Shown here piece by piece: positions 28,304-35,853 of a stretch of DNA of 64,000 nt. Position 1 is the stretch's first letter. The number at the start of each line of letters is the position of its first letter. Below the pieces are notes generated by a model that worked only from the letters and a program-made list of their open reading frames with translations, searched no databases and was not told where the DNA came from. The translations under genes and the position numbers were made by a program. Location of the stretch: assembly GCA_947375135.1 (NCBI GenBank), contig CANCER010000001.1, positions 124,001 through 188,000 on the forward strand. Direction: 5' to 3'. Source of the DNA: Comamonadaceae bacterium. GTDB taxonomy: Bacteria > Pseudomonadota > Gammaproteobacteria > Burkholderiales > Burkholderiaceae_C.

Positions 28304-29188
28304 ATGTCTGAACGCCACCCCATCATCGCCATCACCGGATCGTCAGGTGCTGGAACCAGCACGGTCACGCGCACCTTTTCCAACATCTTCCGGCGCGAAA
28401 ATGTGCACGCGGCCATCATTGAAGGCGACAGTTTTCACCGCTTTGACCGCCAGGAGATGAAACTGCGGCAGGCCGAGGCAGAAAATTCCGGCAACAAGAA
28501 CTTCAGCCATTTCGGGCCGGATAACAACCTGTTTGGTGAACTTGAAGCCCTGTTCCAGTCCTACGGCGAATCCGGCCAGGGGCGCACGCGCAAGTACCTG
28601 CACAACGCAGAAGAAGCCGCACCCTACCAGCAGGAGCCGGGAACCTTTACGGCCTGGGCGGACTTGCCTGCCCAGACCGACATCCTCTTTTATGAAGGCT
28701 TGCACGGTGCGGTGCAGACGCCGCAGCACAACATTGCCAAACACCCCGACCTGCTCATCGGCGTGGTGCCCGTCATCAATCTGGAGTGGATTCAAAAACT
28801 GTGGCGCGACAAACACCAGCGCGGCTACAGCACGGAGGCGGTCACCGACACCATCCTCAGGCGCATGCCCGACTACGTGAACTACATCTGCCCGCAGTTT
28901 GCCCATACCCACGTGAACTTCCAGCGCGTGCCCATGGTCGACACCTCCAATCCGTTTATTGCGCGCGATATTCCGAGTGCCGATGAGAGCATGGTGGTGA
29001 TCCGCTTTGCCAACCCCAAGGGCATTGATTTTCAATACCTGCTCAACATGATTGGCGACAGCTTCATGAGCCGTGCCAACACCGTGGTGGTGCCCGGGGG
29101 GAAAATGGAACTGGCCATGCAACTGATCTTCACCCCCTTTGTGTGGCGAATGATTGAACGCCGCAAACGCGCACTGGCCGCGCTATAG
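28304..29188 (+). CDS. cbbP: phosphoribulokinase
   Basis: 294 residues. The P-loop is ITGSSGAGTSTVTRTF near residue 10, followed by EGDSFHRFDRQEMK and ILFYEGLHGAVQTPQHNIAK, all typical of bacterial class I phosphoribulokinase. It uses ATP to make ribulose-1,5-bisphosphate for RuBisCO. It is the last recognisable gene of the cbbLSXY-fbp-cbbP operon; transketolase, GAPDH and aldolase genes are not in the window. Confidence 0.97.
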   Translation: MSERHPIIAITGSSGAGTSTVTRTFSNIFRRENVHAAIIEGDSFHRFDRQEMKLRQAEAENSGNKNFSHFGPDNNLFGELEALFQSYGESGQGRTRKYLHNAEEAAPYQQEPGTFTAWADLPAQTDILFYEGLHGAVQTPQHNIAKHPDLLIGVVPVINLEWIQKLWRDKHQRGYSTEAVTDTILRRMPDYVNYICPQFAHTHVNFQRVPMVDTSNPFIARDIPSADESMVVIRFANPKGIDFQYLLNMIGDSFMSRANTVVVPGGKMELAMQLIFTPFVWRMIERRKRALAAL

Positions 29189-29234
29189 CCGATCCGCGCC
29201 TTGCCATGGCGCGCTTTCCGGCCGCCGCTGAAAG

Positions 29235-29705
29235 CTAAAGACCCCGTTCCTTGAACGCCACGACAGCGGCTGCAAGCGCCAGGATGAACAGCCAAATGCG
29301 GCCGGAATGCTCGCCTATAAACGACACGGCCCGGCTCTCCAGGTCCATGTCCTGGGGGGAATGTGCCTGTTTGAAGAAGTCGTAAAGCCTCTTGCTGCTG
29401 GTAACCCCGGGATTGCGATCCTGCAGTTCACCCCAGCCGGCCGTTTGGGGATTCAGAAAATCCGCAGCCGTTGGGACTGGATCCAGCGCTGGCGCCTGGC
29501 CCTCCCACTGCAGGAGCCGGTGCTTTAACCCGGAGAGTTCACATTCCAGCGCCAGCGCGCGCTGCACCAGCAAGTAGTGCGCGTTGGGCTGCTTTTTCAC
29601 CGCAGCGTGAATCAGGTTGCGGGCCGCCGCATCCGCAGGCGTGGTTCGGGTATTGATCAAATGGCGCAAAAACGGCATCAACAGGTCACGTTCGCTTTCG
29701 GTCAT
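29235..29705 (-). CDS. DUF2076-like membrane-anchored protein
   Basis: 156 residues from the ATG at 29705, which has AGGAG 5 nt upstream; the larger track ORF is antisense to bciA. The N-terminal half (TPADAAARNLIHAAVKKQPN and HYLLVQRALALECELSGLKH) follows the DUF2076 pattern of paired helices. The C-terminus has a transmembrane segment (IWLFILALAAAVVAF). No biochemical role is known to me for the family. It is divergent from bciA and convergent with cbbP. Confidence 0.75.
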   Translation of the reverse strand: MTESERDLLMPFLRHLINTRTTPADAAARNLIHAAVKKQPNAHYLLVQRALALECELSGLKHRLLQWEGQAPALDPVPTAADFLNPQTAGWGELQDRNPGVTSSKRLYDFFKQAHSPQDMDLESRAVSFIGEHSGRIWLFILALAAAVVAFKERGL

Positions 29706-29732
29706 GGGCGCTCCTGATTTGAGAAATATTAA

Positions 29733-29752
29733 TTGACAGTTTATAACGTCAA
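29733..29752. promoter_or_regulatory. TTGAC-N10-GTCAA dyad between DUF2076 gene and bciA
   Basis: TTGACAGTTTATAACGTCAA has 5-bp arms with a 10-bp spacer, in the 126-bp divergent region. The same arms and spacer occur before crtE at 20969-20988. On the minus strand the TTGACG arm could also act as a -35 for the DUF2076 gene. The binding protein is unknown. Confidence 0.4.
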
Positions 29753-29831
29753 TCCAACCTGTCATCCCATAAAATTTACACAGGGGTGGGAAATACAAAC
29801 ATTGCCTGAGCAGGTGGAAGGACTCCCGGAC

Positions 29832-30824
29832 ATGACGACGCGTCGGGTTTTTGTCATTGGTGCCACAGGCACCATCGGTCAAGCGACGGTGCGCGCGCTG
29901 GTGCGGCACGGGCACCATGTTGTCTGCTTTGTACGCGCAAAGGCAGGCGTGGGAAGCAGTTTGACCGCCGTTGATAGCGCGCGTCTGCTGCCTGGCGCGA
30001 CGGTGCGCTTTGGCCATGTAACGGACACAGAGTCCCTGGTTCGTGACGGATTTTGCGGCGAGCACTTCGACGTCCTGGTGTCGTGCCTGGCTTCGCGCAC
30101 CGGCGCACCCCAAGACGCCGCCCGCATCGACCACCACGCGCAGTTGGATGCGCTGCAGGCGGCGCAACAGGCGGGCGTCACGCAGATGGTGCTGCTTTCC
30201 GCTATCTGCGTGCAAAAGCCACAGCTCGCCTTCCAGTTCGCCAAATTGGAATTTGAACGGGCGCTGATGAAGTCGGGGTTGACGTACTCGATCGTGCGGC
30301 CCACTGCATTTTTCAAGTCCTTGTCGGGGCAAGTGGAGCGTTTGAAGAAGGGGAAGCCCTTTTTGGTGTTTGGCGACGGCAGGCTAACCGCCTGCAAGCC
30401 CATCGGCGACGACGATTTGGGCGACTATCTGGCTGACTGCCTGGACAACCCGAGTCTGCACAACCGCGTGCTGCCCATCGGTGGCCCGGGCGCTGCCATC
30501 ACCCCGCAGCAACAGGGCGAACAGCTTTTCGCGTTGCTGGGCCAGACGCCGCGTTTCAAGCGGGTGCCACTGGCTTTGCTGGACTTCATCATCGCGGTGC
30601 TGGGCATCTTGGGGCACCTGCTGCCTTTCCTGGCGGCCAAGGCGGAACTGGCGCGCATCGGCCGTTACTACGCCACGGAGTCGATGTTGGTGTGGGATGC
30701 GGAACAAGCTCGCTATGACGCCGCAGCGACGCCATCCTATGGCACCCGCACCCTGTTGGACCACTACCGCGACCTGCTCAACGGAGCCACCACAAGTGAG
30801 CGCGGCGACCACGCAGTGTTCTAA
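29832..30824 (+). CDS. bciA: divinyl chlorophyllide a 8-vinyl reductase, BciA type
   Basis: 330 residues from MTTRRVFVIGATGTIGQATV at 29832, after GAAGGA; the track ORF starts 33 codons earlier in intergenic sequence. GATGTIG is the NADPH-binding loop of an atypical SDR/NmrA-like fold. CLASRTGAPQDAARIDHHA, KLEFERALMKSGLTYSIVRP and FGDGRLTACKPIGDDDL are BciA features. It reduces the C8 vinyl group during bacteriochlorophyll synthesis. It lies 11 kb outside the main photosynthesis run but serves the same pathway. Confidence 0.93.
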   Translation: MTTRRVFVIGATGTIGQATVRALVRHGHHVVCFVRAKAGVGSSLTAVDSARLLPGATVRFGHVTDTESLVRDGFCGEHFDVLVSCLASRTGAPQDAARIDHHAQLDALQAAQQAGVTQMVLLSAICVQKPQLAFQFAKLEFERALMKSGLTYSIVRPTAFFKSLSGQVERLKKGKPFLVFGDGRLTACKPIGDDDLGDYLADCLDNPSLHNRVLPIGGPGAAITPQQQGEQLFALLGQTPRFKRVPLALLDFIIAVLGILGHLLPFLAAKAELARIGRYYATESMLVWDAEQARYDAAATPSYGTRTLLDHYRDLLNGATTSERGDHAVF

Positions 30825-30905
30825 AGGCACCTGCAATGTGAGTGCGAACGACCGTGGCGTGACTTGAACCCCGAGATGCACGTTCGCGCCGACCACACAA
30901 GAGAA

Positions 30906-30937
30906 AAGCCGCTGTCTCAGTGATGAAACAGCGGCTT
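30906..30937 (-). terminator. Rho-independent terminator downstream of tRNA-Val
   Basis: AAGCCGCTGT pairs perfectly with ACAGCGGCTT around a 12-nt loop, and on the minus strand TTCTC follows. It lies 6 bp past the tRNA CCA end. The same hairpin could also help end the convergent bciA transcript. Confidence 0.8.
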
Positions 30938-30942
30938 GTATC

Positions 30943-31019
30943 TGGTAGGCGCAATTGGACTCGAACCAACGACCCCCACCATGTCAAGGTGGTGCTCTAA
31001 CCAGCTGAGCTATGCGCCT
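30943..31019 (-). tRNA. tRNA-Val (anticodon GAC)
   Basis: The minus strand folds as a full cloverleaf. The 7-bp acceptor pairs AGGCGCA with TGCGCCT, the D arm is GCTC/GAGC, and the anticodon stem CCACC/GGTGG encloses TTGACAT. The T arm is GTTGG-TTCGAGT-CCAAT. The discriminator is A and the CCA is encoded. Anticodon GAC reads GUC/GUU valine codons. Confidence 0.97.
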
Positions 31020-31120
31020 GGATCGTAGCCTCAGATTATAGCAGCAAGAAAGGTGCGTCTGACGCCGATTGGTGCCGTCGAGCGCGAATTTGCTGAATGC
31101 CACGGTGTGATGCGCCATAA

Positions 31121-31142
31121 TTGACGTTTACGTAAACGTCAA
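31121..31142. promoter_or_regulatory. perfect 22-bp palindromic operator before the SDR gene
   Basis: TTGACGTTTAC is followed immediately by its exact reverse complement, centred on ACGT and 21 bp before the SDR ATG. The TTTACGTAAA core resembles operators of MerR/TetR-type regulators of branched-chain and fatty acid degradation genes (LiuR/LiuQ/FadP class). No regulator gene is adjacent. Confidence 0.75.
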
Positions 31143-31163
31143 CTACTGGAAGAGGATTGCATC

Positions 31164-31922
31164 ATGGAAATCGCAGGCAAGGTCTTTATTGTTACTGGTG
31201 GCGCATCGGGTCTGGGCGAAGGAACAGCGCGCATGCTGACCGAAGCCGGCGGCACGGTGGTCATTGCGGATATGCAGGTCGAAAAAGGCGAGGCTATCGC
31301 CAAGGAAATCGGCGGGGCCTTTGTGAAGTGCGATGTGTCCAACGAAGCCGATGGCCAGGCCGTGGTGGACAAAGCGGTCTCCCTGGGCAAGCTCATGGGT
31401 CTGGTGAATTGCGCCGGCATCGCGCCCGCAGAAAAAACCATTGGCAAAAGTGGCCCGCACAGCCTGGCCGCGTTCAGCAAATGCCTGACCGTCAATCTGG
31501 TGGGCAGCTTCAACATGATCCGACTGGCGGCAGAAGCCATGAGCAAGAACGAGCCCGAAGACACGGGCGAGCGCGGTGTGATGATTTCCACTGCCTCAGT
31601 TGCAGCCTATGACGGCCAGATGGGCCAGGCCGCGTACAGCGCCTCCAAGGGAGGCATCGTCGGCATGACCTTGCCGATCGCCCGCGACCTGGCGCGCAAC
31701 GGCATTCGCAACATGACGATTGCCCCCGGCATTTTCGGCACGCCCATGATGTTTGGCATGCCCAAGGAAGTGCAAGAGTCACTGGCCGCAGCCGTGCCCT
31801 TCCCTTCGCGCCTGGGTACGCCGCAGGATTACGCACGCCTGGCACGCCATATTTTTGAGAATGACATGCTCAACGGCGAAGTCATACGCATCGACGGCGC
31901 GATCCGCCTCGCGCCCCGCTAA
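31164..31922 (+). CDS. short-chain 3-hydroxyacyl-CoA dehydrogenase (type II, HSD10-like)
   Basis: 252 residues of SDR family. The Rossmann motif is VTGGASGLGEGTARML, then VNCAGIAPAEKTIG, and the catalytic Ser and YxxxK are in MISTASVAAYDGQMGQAAYSASKGG. The segment GIFGTPMMFGMPKEVQ is typical of 3-hydroxyacyl-CoA or 2-methyl-3-hydroxybutyryl-CoA dehydrogenases acting in fatty acid and isoleucine degradation. The palindrome upstream and ETF-quinone oxidoreductase downstream support acyl-CoA oxidation. Confidence 0.88.
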   Translation: MEIAGKVFIVTGGASGLGEGTARMLTEAGGTVVIADMQVEKGEAIAKEIGGAFVKCDVSNEADGQAVVDKAVSLGKLMGLVNCAGIAPAEKTIGKSGPHSLAAFSKCLTVNLVGSFNMIRLAAEAMSKNEPEDTGERGVMISTASVAAYDGQMGQAAYSASKGGIVGMTLPIARDLARNGIRNMTIAPGIFGTPMMFGMPKEVQESLAAAVPFPSRLGTPQDYARLARHIFENDMLNGEVIRIDGAIRLAPR

Positions 31923-32069
31923 TTCAAGCAGACCACAAACCATCAGGGGCGCTCAAGGCGGTGCACTTGATGGAATGGCTTGGCAGAGCCAGGGCACGGC
32001 GCATTCAAGCCGCTGCTCAGAGAATAAAATCCTCGGTTAAACCTTTCCCCCAATCAAGCGAGACCCTCC

Positions 32070-33761
32070 ATGACAAATCAGGAAATTCTGGCCCAGTTCG
32101 GCCCCCGTGAAGCGATGGAATACGACGTGGTGGTCGTGGGCGGAGGGCCGGCCGGCCTGGCTGCCGCCATCCGTTTGAAGCAGCGCGCTGCCGAAACCGG
32201 CAAAGAGGTGTCTGTCGTCGTGCTGGAAAAAGGCTCCGAGCCCGGCGCACACATCTTGTCCGGCGCCATCATGGACCCCATCGCACTCAATGAACTCATC
32301 CCTGACTGGAAGGCACTGGGCGCCCCGCTGACCCAGTTGGTGACGGATGACGCGGTTCTCTTCCTGAGCGAGAAATCGGGCTTTCGCACACCCGATATGT
32401 TTTTGCCACCCTGTGTGCAAAACCATGGCTGCTACATCATCAGCCTGGCCGAACTGACCCGCTGGCTGGCCACGCAAGCCGAAGCCCTGGGCGTGGAAAT
32501 CTTCCCCGGCTTCACGGCCGCCGAAGTGCTGTTCAATGAGGACGGCTCGGTCAAAGGTGTGGCCACCGGCAACGTCGGCGTGGGCAAGGACGGTAACCCG
32601 ACCGACAACTTCCAGATCGGCATGGAGCTGCTGGGCAAATACACCATCTTTGCCGAAGGCGCACGCGGCCACCTAGGCAAGCAACTGATTGCCAAATACA
32701 AGCTCGATGCCGACGCTGATCCGCAGACCTATGGCATCGGCATCAAGGAAGTGTGGGAGATCGACCCCGAGCGCCACCAGCCCGGTTTTGCCCTGCACAC
32801 CGCCGGCTGGCCCATGGACGACGCCACCTATGGCGGCGCCTTCATGTACCACATGGAAGGCAACAAGATCGCCATGGGCTTTGTCACTGGACTGAACTAC
32901 AGCAACCCGTACCTGAGCCCGTTTGAAGAATTTCAGCGCTGGAAGACCCATCCCAACATCCGCTACTACTTTGAAAACAGCAAGGGTGAGATCACCGGCA
33001 AACGCCTGGCCTATGGCGCACGCGCCATCACCGCAGGTGGTTTGATGTCCCTGCCCAAGACCGTGTTCCCGGGTGGGGCACTGGTGGGCTGCGATGCCGG
33101 CTTTCTGAACACCAGCCGCATCAAGGGCAGCCACGCCGCCATCAAGACCGGCGCATTGGCCGCAGAGGCAGCGTTCGATGCCTTGCAGGCGGGCCGCCAG
33201 CATGACGAATTAAGCGCTTACCCCGAAGCCTTCGAGAAGAGTTGGTTGTTTACCGAACTCAACAAGGCACGCAACTTCAAGACCTGGTTCAAGAAGGGCC
33301 TGACCGTGGCCTCGCTCATGAACGGCATCGAGCAGTTCGCCCTGCGCGGCCACTTCCCCTGGACGCTGCGCCGCGACAAGCCCGACCACGCCTACCTCAA
33401 GCCCGCGTCGGAGTGCAAACCCATCATCTACCCCAAGCCCGATGGCAAGCTGACCTTTGACCGCAACTCCAGCGTGTTCCTCGCCAATGTGAACCACGAG
33501 GAAAACCAGCCGGCCCACCTGACGCTCAAAGATGCCTCGGTCCCGGTGAGCATCAACCTCGCCAAGTACGCCGGCCTAGAAGCGCGCTACTGCCCGGCCG
33601 GTGTCTACGAGTACGTGAAGGCCGACGACGGCAAAGACCGCTTGCAGATCAATGCGCAAAACTGCGTGCATTGCAAGACCTGCGACATCAAGGACCCGAC
33701 GCAAAACATTGTCTGGGTTACGCCCGAAGGTGGCGGCGGACCGAACTACGCCGACATGTAA
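32070..33761 (+). CDS. etfD: electron transfer flavoprotein-ubiquinone oxidoreductase
   Basis: 563 residues, the family length. The FAD-binding motif is VVVVGGGPAGLAAAIRLKQR, and the C-terminal [4Fe-4S] site is in YCPAGVYEYV and NCVHCKTCDIKDPTQNIVWV. The protein passes electrons from ETF, reduced by acyl-CoA dehydrogenases, to membrane quinone. It is complete, with a strong terminator directly after its stop. It follows the acyl-CoA-type SDR by 147 bp in which I see nothing notable. Confidence 0.96.
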   Translation: MTNQEILAQFGPREAMEYDVVVVGGGPAGLAAAIRLKQRAAETGKEVSVVVLEKGSEPGAHILSGAIMDPIALNELIPDWKALGAPLTQLVTDDAVLFLSEKSGFRTPDMFLPPCVQNHGCYIISLAELTRWLATQAEALGVEIFPGFTAAEVLFNEDGSVKGVATGNVGVGKDGNPTDNFQIGMELLGKYTIFAEGARGHLGKQLIAKYKLDADADPQTYGIGIKEVWEIDPERHQPGFALHTAGWPMDDATYGGAFMYHMEGNKIAMGFVTGLNYSNPYLSPFEEFQRWKTHPNIRYYFENSKGEITGKRLAYGARAITAGGLMSLPKTVFPGGALVGCDAGFLNTSRIKGSHAAIKTGALAAEAAFDALQAGRQHDELSAYPEAFEKSWLFTELNKARNFKTWFKKGLTVASLMNGIEQFALRGHFPWTLRRDKPDHAYLKPASECKPIIYPKPDGKLTFDRNSSVFLANVNHEENQPAHLTLKDASVPVSINLAKYAGLEARYCPAGVYEYVKADDGKDRLQINAQNCVHCKTCDIKDPTQNIVWVTPEGGGGPNYADM

Positions 33762-33772
33762 CCCGTCTCCCA

Positions 33773-33804
33773 AAGAAGCCCGTCAACTGATGGGCTTCTT
33801 TTTG
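33773..33804 (+). terminator. Rho-independent terminator after etfD
   Basis: AAGAAGCCC pairs with GGGCTTCTT around a 10-nt loop and is followed by TTT, 11 bp past the ETF-QO stop. It separates that gene from the glycine riboswitch transcript. Confidence 0.85.
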
Positions 33805-33857
33805 CGTTGGCGCAAACCTGACGCAAACAAATCCAAAGAAGTCGCAATGCGCACAGG

Positions 33858-33863
33858 TAGAAT
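33858..33863 (+). promoter_or_regulatory. likely -10 box of the gcv riboswitch transcript
   Basis: TAGAAT lies 7-10 bp before the first paired residues of the glycine aptamer. No good -35 is seen 17 bp upstream, so the promoter may need an activator. The call rests mainly on position. Confidence 0.45.
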
Positions 33864-33870
33864 CAACTCG

Positions 33871-34099
33871 TTCAGGAGAGAGCCTCCCCCGAGGAAGCCG
33901 CCGAAGGCGCAGGGCAGCTGATTGCAGCAGTCTGAACGCTCAGGCAAAAGGACTGACAAGCGCCGTTTGGTTCCCACCCAACGGCGACACCCCACTGGAG
34001 AGAGGCTGCATGCGATGCAGTCCACCGAAGGAGCAAATCGCTGCCGGCATGCGCCACGCAGCGGCCAATCTCTCAGGTAAAGAGGACAGCGGGGGCAAA
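33871..34099 (+). promoter_or_regulatory. tandem glycine riboswitch
   Basis: Two consecutive glycine aptamers are visible. The first runs from TTCAGGAGAGAGCC through GCCGAAGGCGCAGG to CTGAACGCTCAGGCAAAAGG. The second runs from CCCCACTGGAGAGAGG through CACCGAAGGAGCAAAT to AATCTCTCAGGTAAAGAGGA and GCGGGGG. The GGAGAG, CCGAAGG and CTCAGG...AAAGGAC elements are the conserved cores. It precedes gcvTHP, the standard target. The last GGGG can pair either with CCCC at the base of aptamer 2 or, as GGGGCAAA, with TTTGCCCC at 34139-34146, 4 nt before the gcvT ribosome site. Confidence 0.95.
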
Positions 34100-34161
34100 A
34101 GACCATGGAATGTTTTTCAACACGCCATGGAACCCCAATTTGCCCCTGATGGAGACTGCCC

Positions 34162-35313
34162 TTGTCCGATACCCCTTCCGCTGCTGCTGCCCTGCAAACC
34201 ACCCCCCTGAACGCCCTGCACATGGCGCTCGGTGCGCGCATGGTGCCCTTTGCCGGCTACTCCATGCCGGTGCAATACCCGGCCGGCCTGATGGCCGAAC
34301 ACCACCACACCCGCACCGCTGCCGGCCTGTTTGACGTATCGCACATGGGCCAGTTGCGCCTGGTGGGTACCGATGCAGCTGCGGCCTTTGAGAGCCTGAT
34401 GCCGGTGGATGTGATCGACCTGGCTGTGGGCAAGCAGCGCTACGGCCTGCTGCTCAATGAGACGGGCGGCATCATGGACGACCTGATGTTTATCCGGCGC
34501 GAGGCCGACATCTTTGTGGTGGTGAATGGCGCTTGCAAGGTCGCCGACATCGCCCATATCCAAGCCTCCATTGGCACGCGCTGCGACGTCATCCCCATGC
34601 CCGAAATGGCGCTGCTGGCGCTGCAAGGTCCGCAGGCCATCACAGCCCTGTCCCGTCTGGCACCCGGCGTGGAAAAGCTGGTGTTCATGACCGGCGGGCA
34701 CTTTGTCGTCAACACCGGCACGCAAAGCATCCCCGTATTTCTGACCCGCAGCGGCTATACCGGCGAAGACGGCTTTGAGATCTCCGTGCACCACACCCAA
34801 GCCGACGCACTCGCACGCACCCTGCTCGCGCAACCCGAGGTCAAACCCATCGGCCTGGGCGCACGCAACTCGCTACGCCTGGAGGCGGGCTTGTGCCTGC
34901 ACGGCAATGACATTGATGCCGGCACGACGCCGGTGGAAGCCAACCTGCTGTGGGCCATGCAAAAGGTGCGGCGCACCGGCGGCGCCCGCGCTGGTGGATT
35001 CCCCGCTGCCGACAAGATTCTGGCAGCCCTGGACCACCCCGCTCCCGGCAGCCGCAAGCGCGTAGGCCTGGTGGCGCTGGAGCGCGTGCCGGTGCGCGAA
35101 CACACGGTACTGCAAGACCTCAACGGCAATGCGATTGGAGAAGTCACCAGCGGCCTGCTTGGCCCCACGGTGGACAAGCCGGTGGCCATGGGCTATGTAC
35201 CCGTCGAATTTTCCGCACCGGGCACCCGCATCAACGCCCTGGTGCGCGGCAAAGTCGTGCCCATGGAAGTGGCAGCCATGCCCTTCAACCCGACCCACTA
35301 TTACCGCGGCTGA
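34162..35313 (+). CDS. gcvT: glycine cleavage system T protein (aminomethyltransferase)
   Basis: 383 residues. PLNALHMALGARMVPFAGYS, GLFDVSHMGQL, RSGYTGEDGFEISV and GLGARNSLRLEAGLCLHGND are GcvT signatures; the enzyme moves the glycine methylene carbon to tetrahydrofolate. The start is a TTG at 34162, with GGAG 7 nt upstream; the first in-frame ATG (residue 21) is inside conserved sequence and has no such site. A weak start codon behind a riboswitch suggests limited basal translation. Confidence 0.95.
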   Translation: MSDTPSAAAALQTTPLNALHMALGARMVPFAGYSMPVQYPAGLMAEHHHTRTAAGLFDVSHMGQLRLVGTDAAAAFESLMPVDVIDLAVGKQRYGLLLNETGGIMDDLMFIRREADIFVVVNGACKVADIAHIQASIGTRCDVIPMPEMALLALQGPQAITALSRLAPGVEKLVFMTGGHFVVNTGTQSIPVFLTRSGYTGEDGFEISVHHTQADALARTLLAQPEVKPIGLGARNSLRLEAGLCLHGNDIDAGTTPVEANLLWAMQKVRRTGGARAGGFPAADKILAALDHPAPGSRKRVGLVALERVPVREHTVLQDLNGNAIGEVTSGLLGPTVDKPVAMGYVPVEFSAPGTRINALVRGKVVPMEVAAMPFNPTHYYRG

Positions 35314-35372
35314 TCCCGCCTGGCCGATAGGCTGTAATCACACACCCCAACCCCATTAAAAGGAAACTCTCC

Positions 35373-35747
35373 ATGACACTCAAATTCACTCCCGACCACG
35401 AATGGCTGCAGCTCGAAGCCGACGGCAACGCCATTGTCGGCATCACCGTGCACGCACAAGACGCCTTGGGCGATGTGGTGTTTGTGGACCTGCCCGAAGT
35501 CGGCAAGACCTATGCCAAGGGCGAAGTCGCCGGCGTGGTCGAGTCGGTCAAGGCCGCGGCCGATGTGTACATGCCCATCGATGGCACGGTGACCGAAGTG
35601 AACGAAGAACTGCGTGCCGACCCAGCCCTGGCCAATAGCGACCCGCAGGGCGCTGGCTGGTTCTTCAAGGTGACGGTGGCCGACCGCGCCCAGTTCGACG
35701 CACTGATGGATGACGTGGCTTACACCAAGTTCGCCGACGCCGCCTGA
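35373..35747 (+). CDS. gcvH: glycine cleavage system H protein
   Basis: 124 residues. The lipoyl-carrying Lys is in [19 protein letters not shown], and the fold core [20 protein letters not shown] precedes it. GcvH shuttles the aminomethyl group between the P and T proteins. It begins 59 bp after gcvT with an AAGGAAAC site, and is the second gene of the riboswitch-controlled operon. Confidence 0.97.
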   Translation: MTLKFTPDHEWLQLEADGNAIVGITVHAQDALGDVVFVDLPEVGKTYAKGEVAGVVESVKAAADVYMPIDGTVTEVNEELRADPALANSDPQGAGWFFKVTVADRAQFDALMDDVAYTKFADAA

Positions 35748-35853
35748 TCTTGCATGCCAGTGGGCCTGCGGGGCTTGTGTGCCCTGCGGGGCCTGCCCTT
35801 CCAGCCCGCCCCTGCTGTTCCCCGTTCCCTTTAGCGCCCACCGATTGATTGCC

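Noticed and set aside
29790-29825. TGT...ACA element before bciA as a PpsR site
   Set aside because: The spacing is 15, not 12, so it does not fit the consensus.
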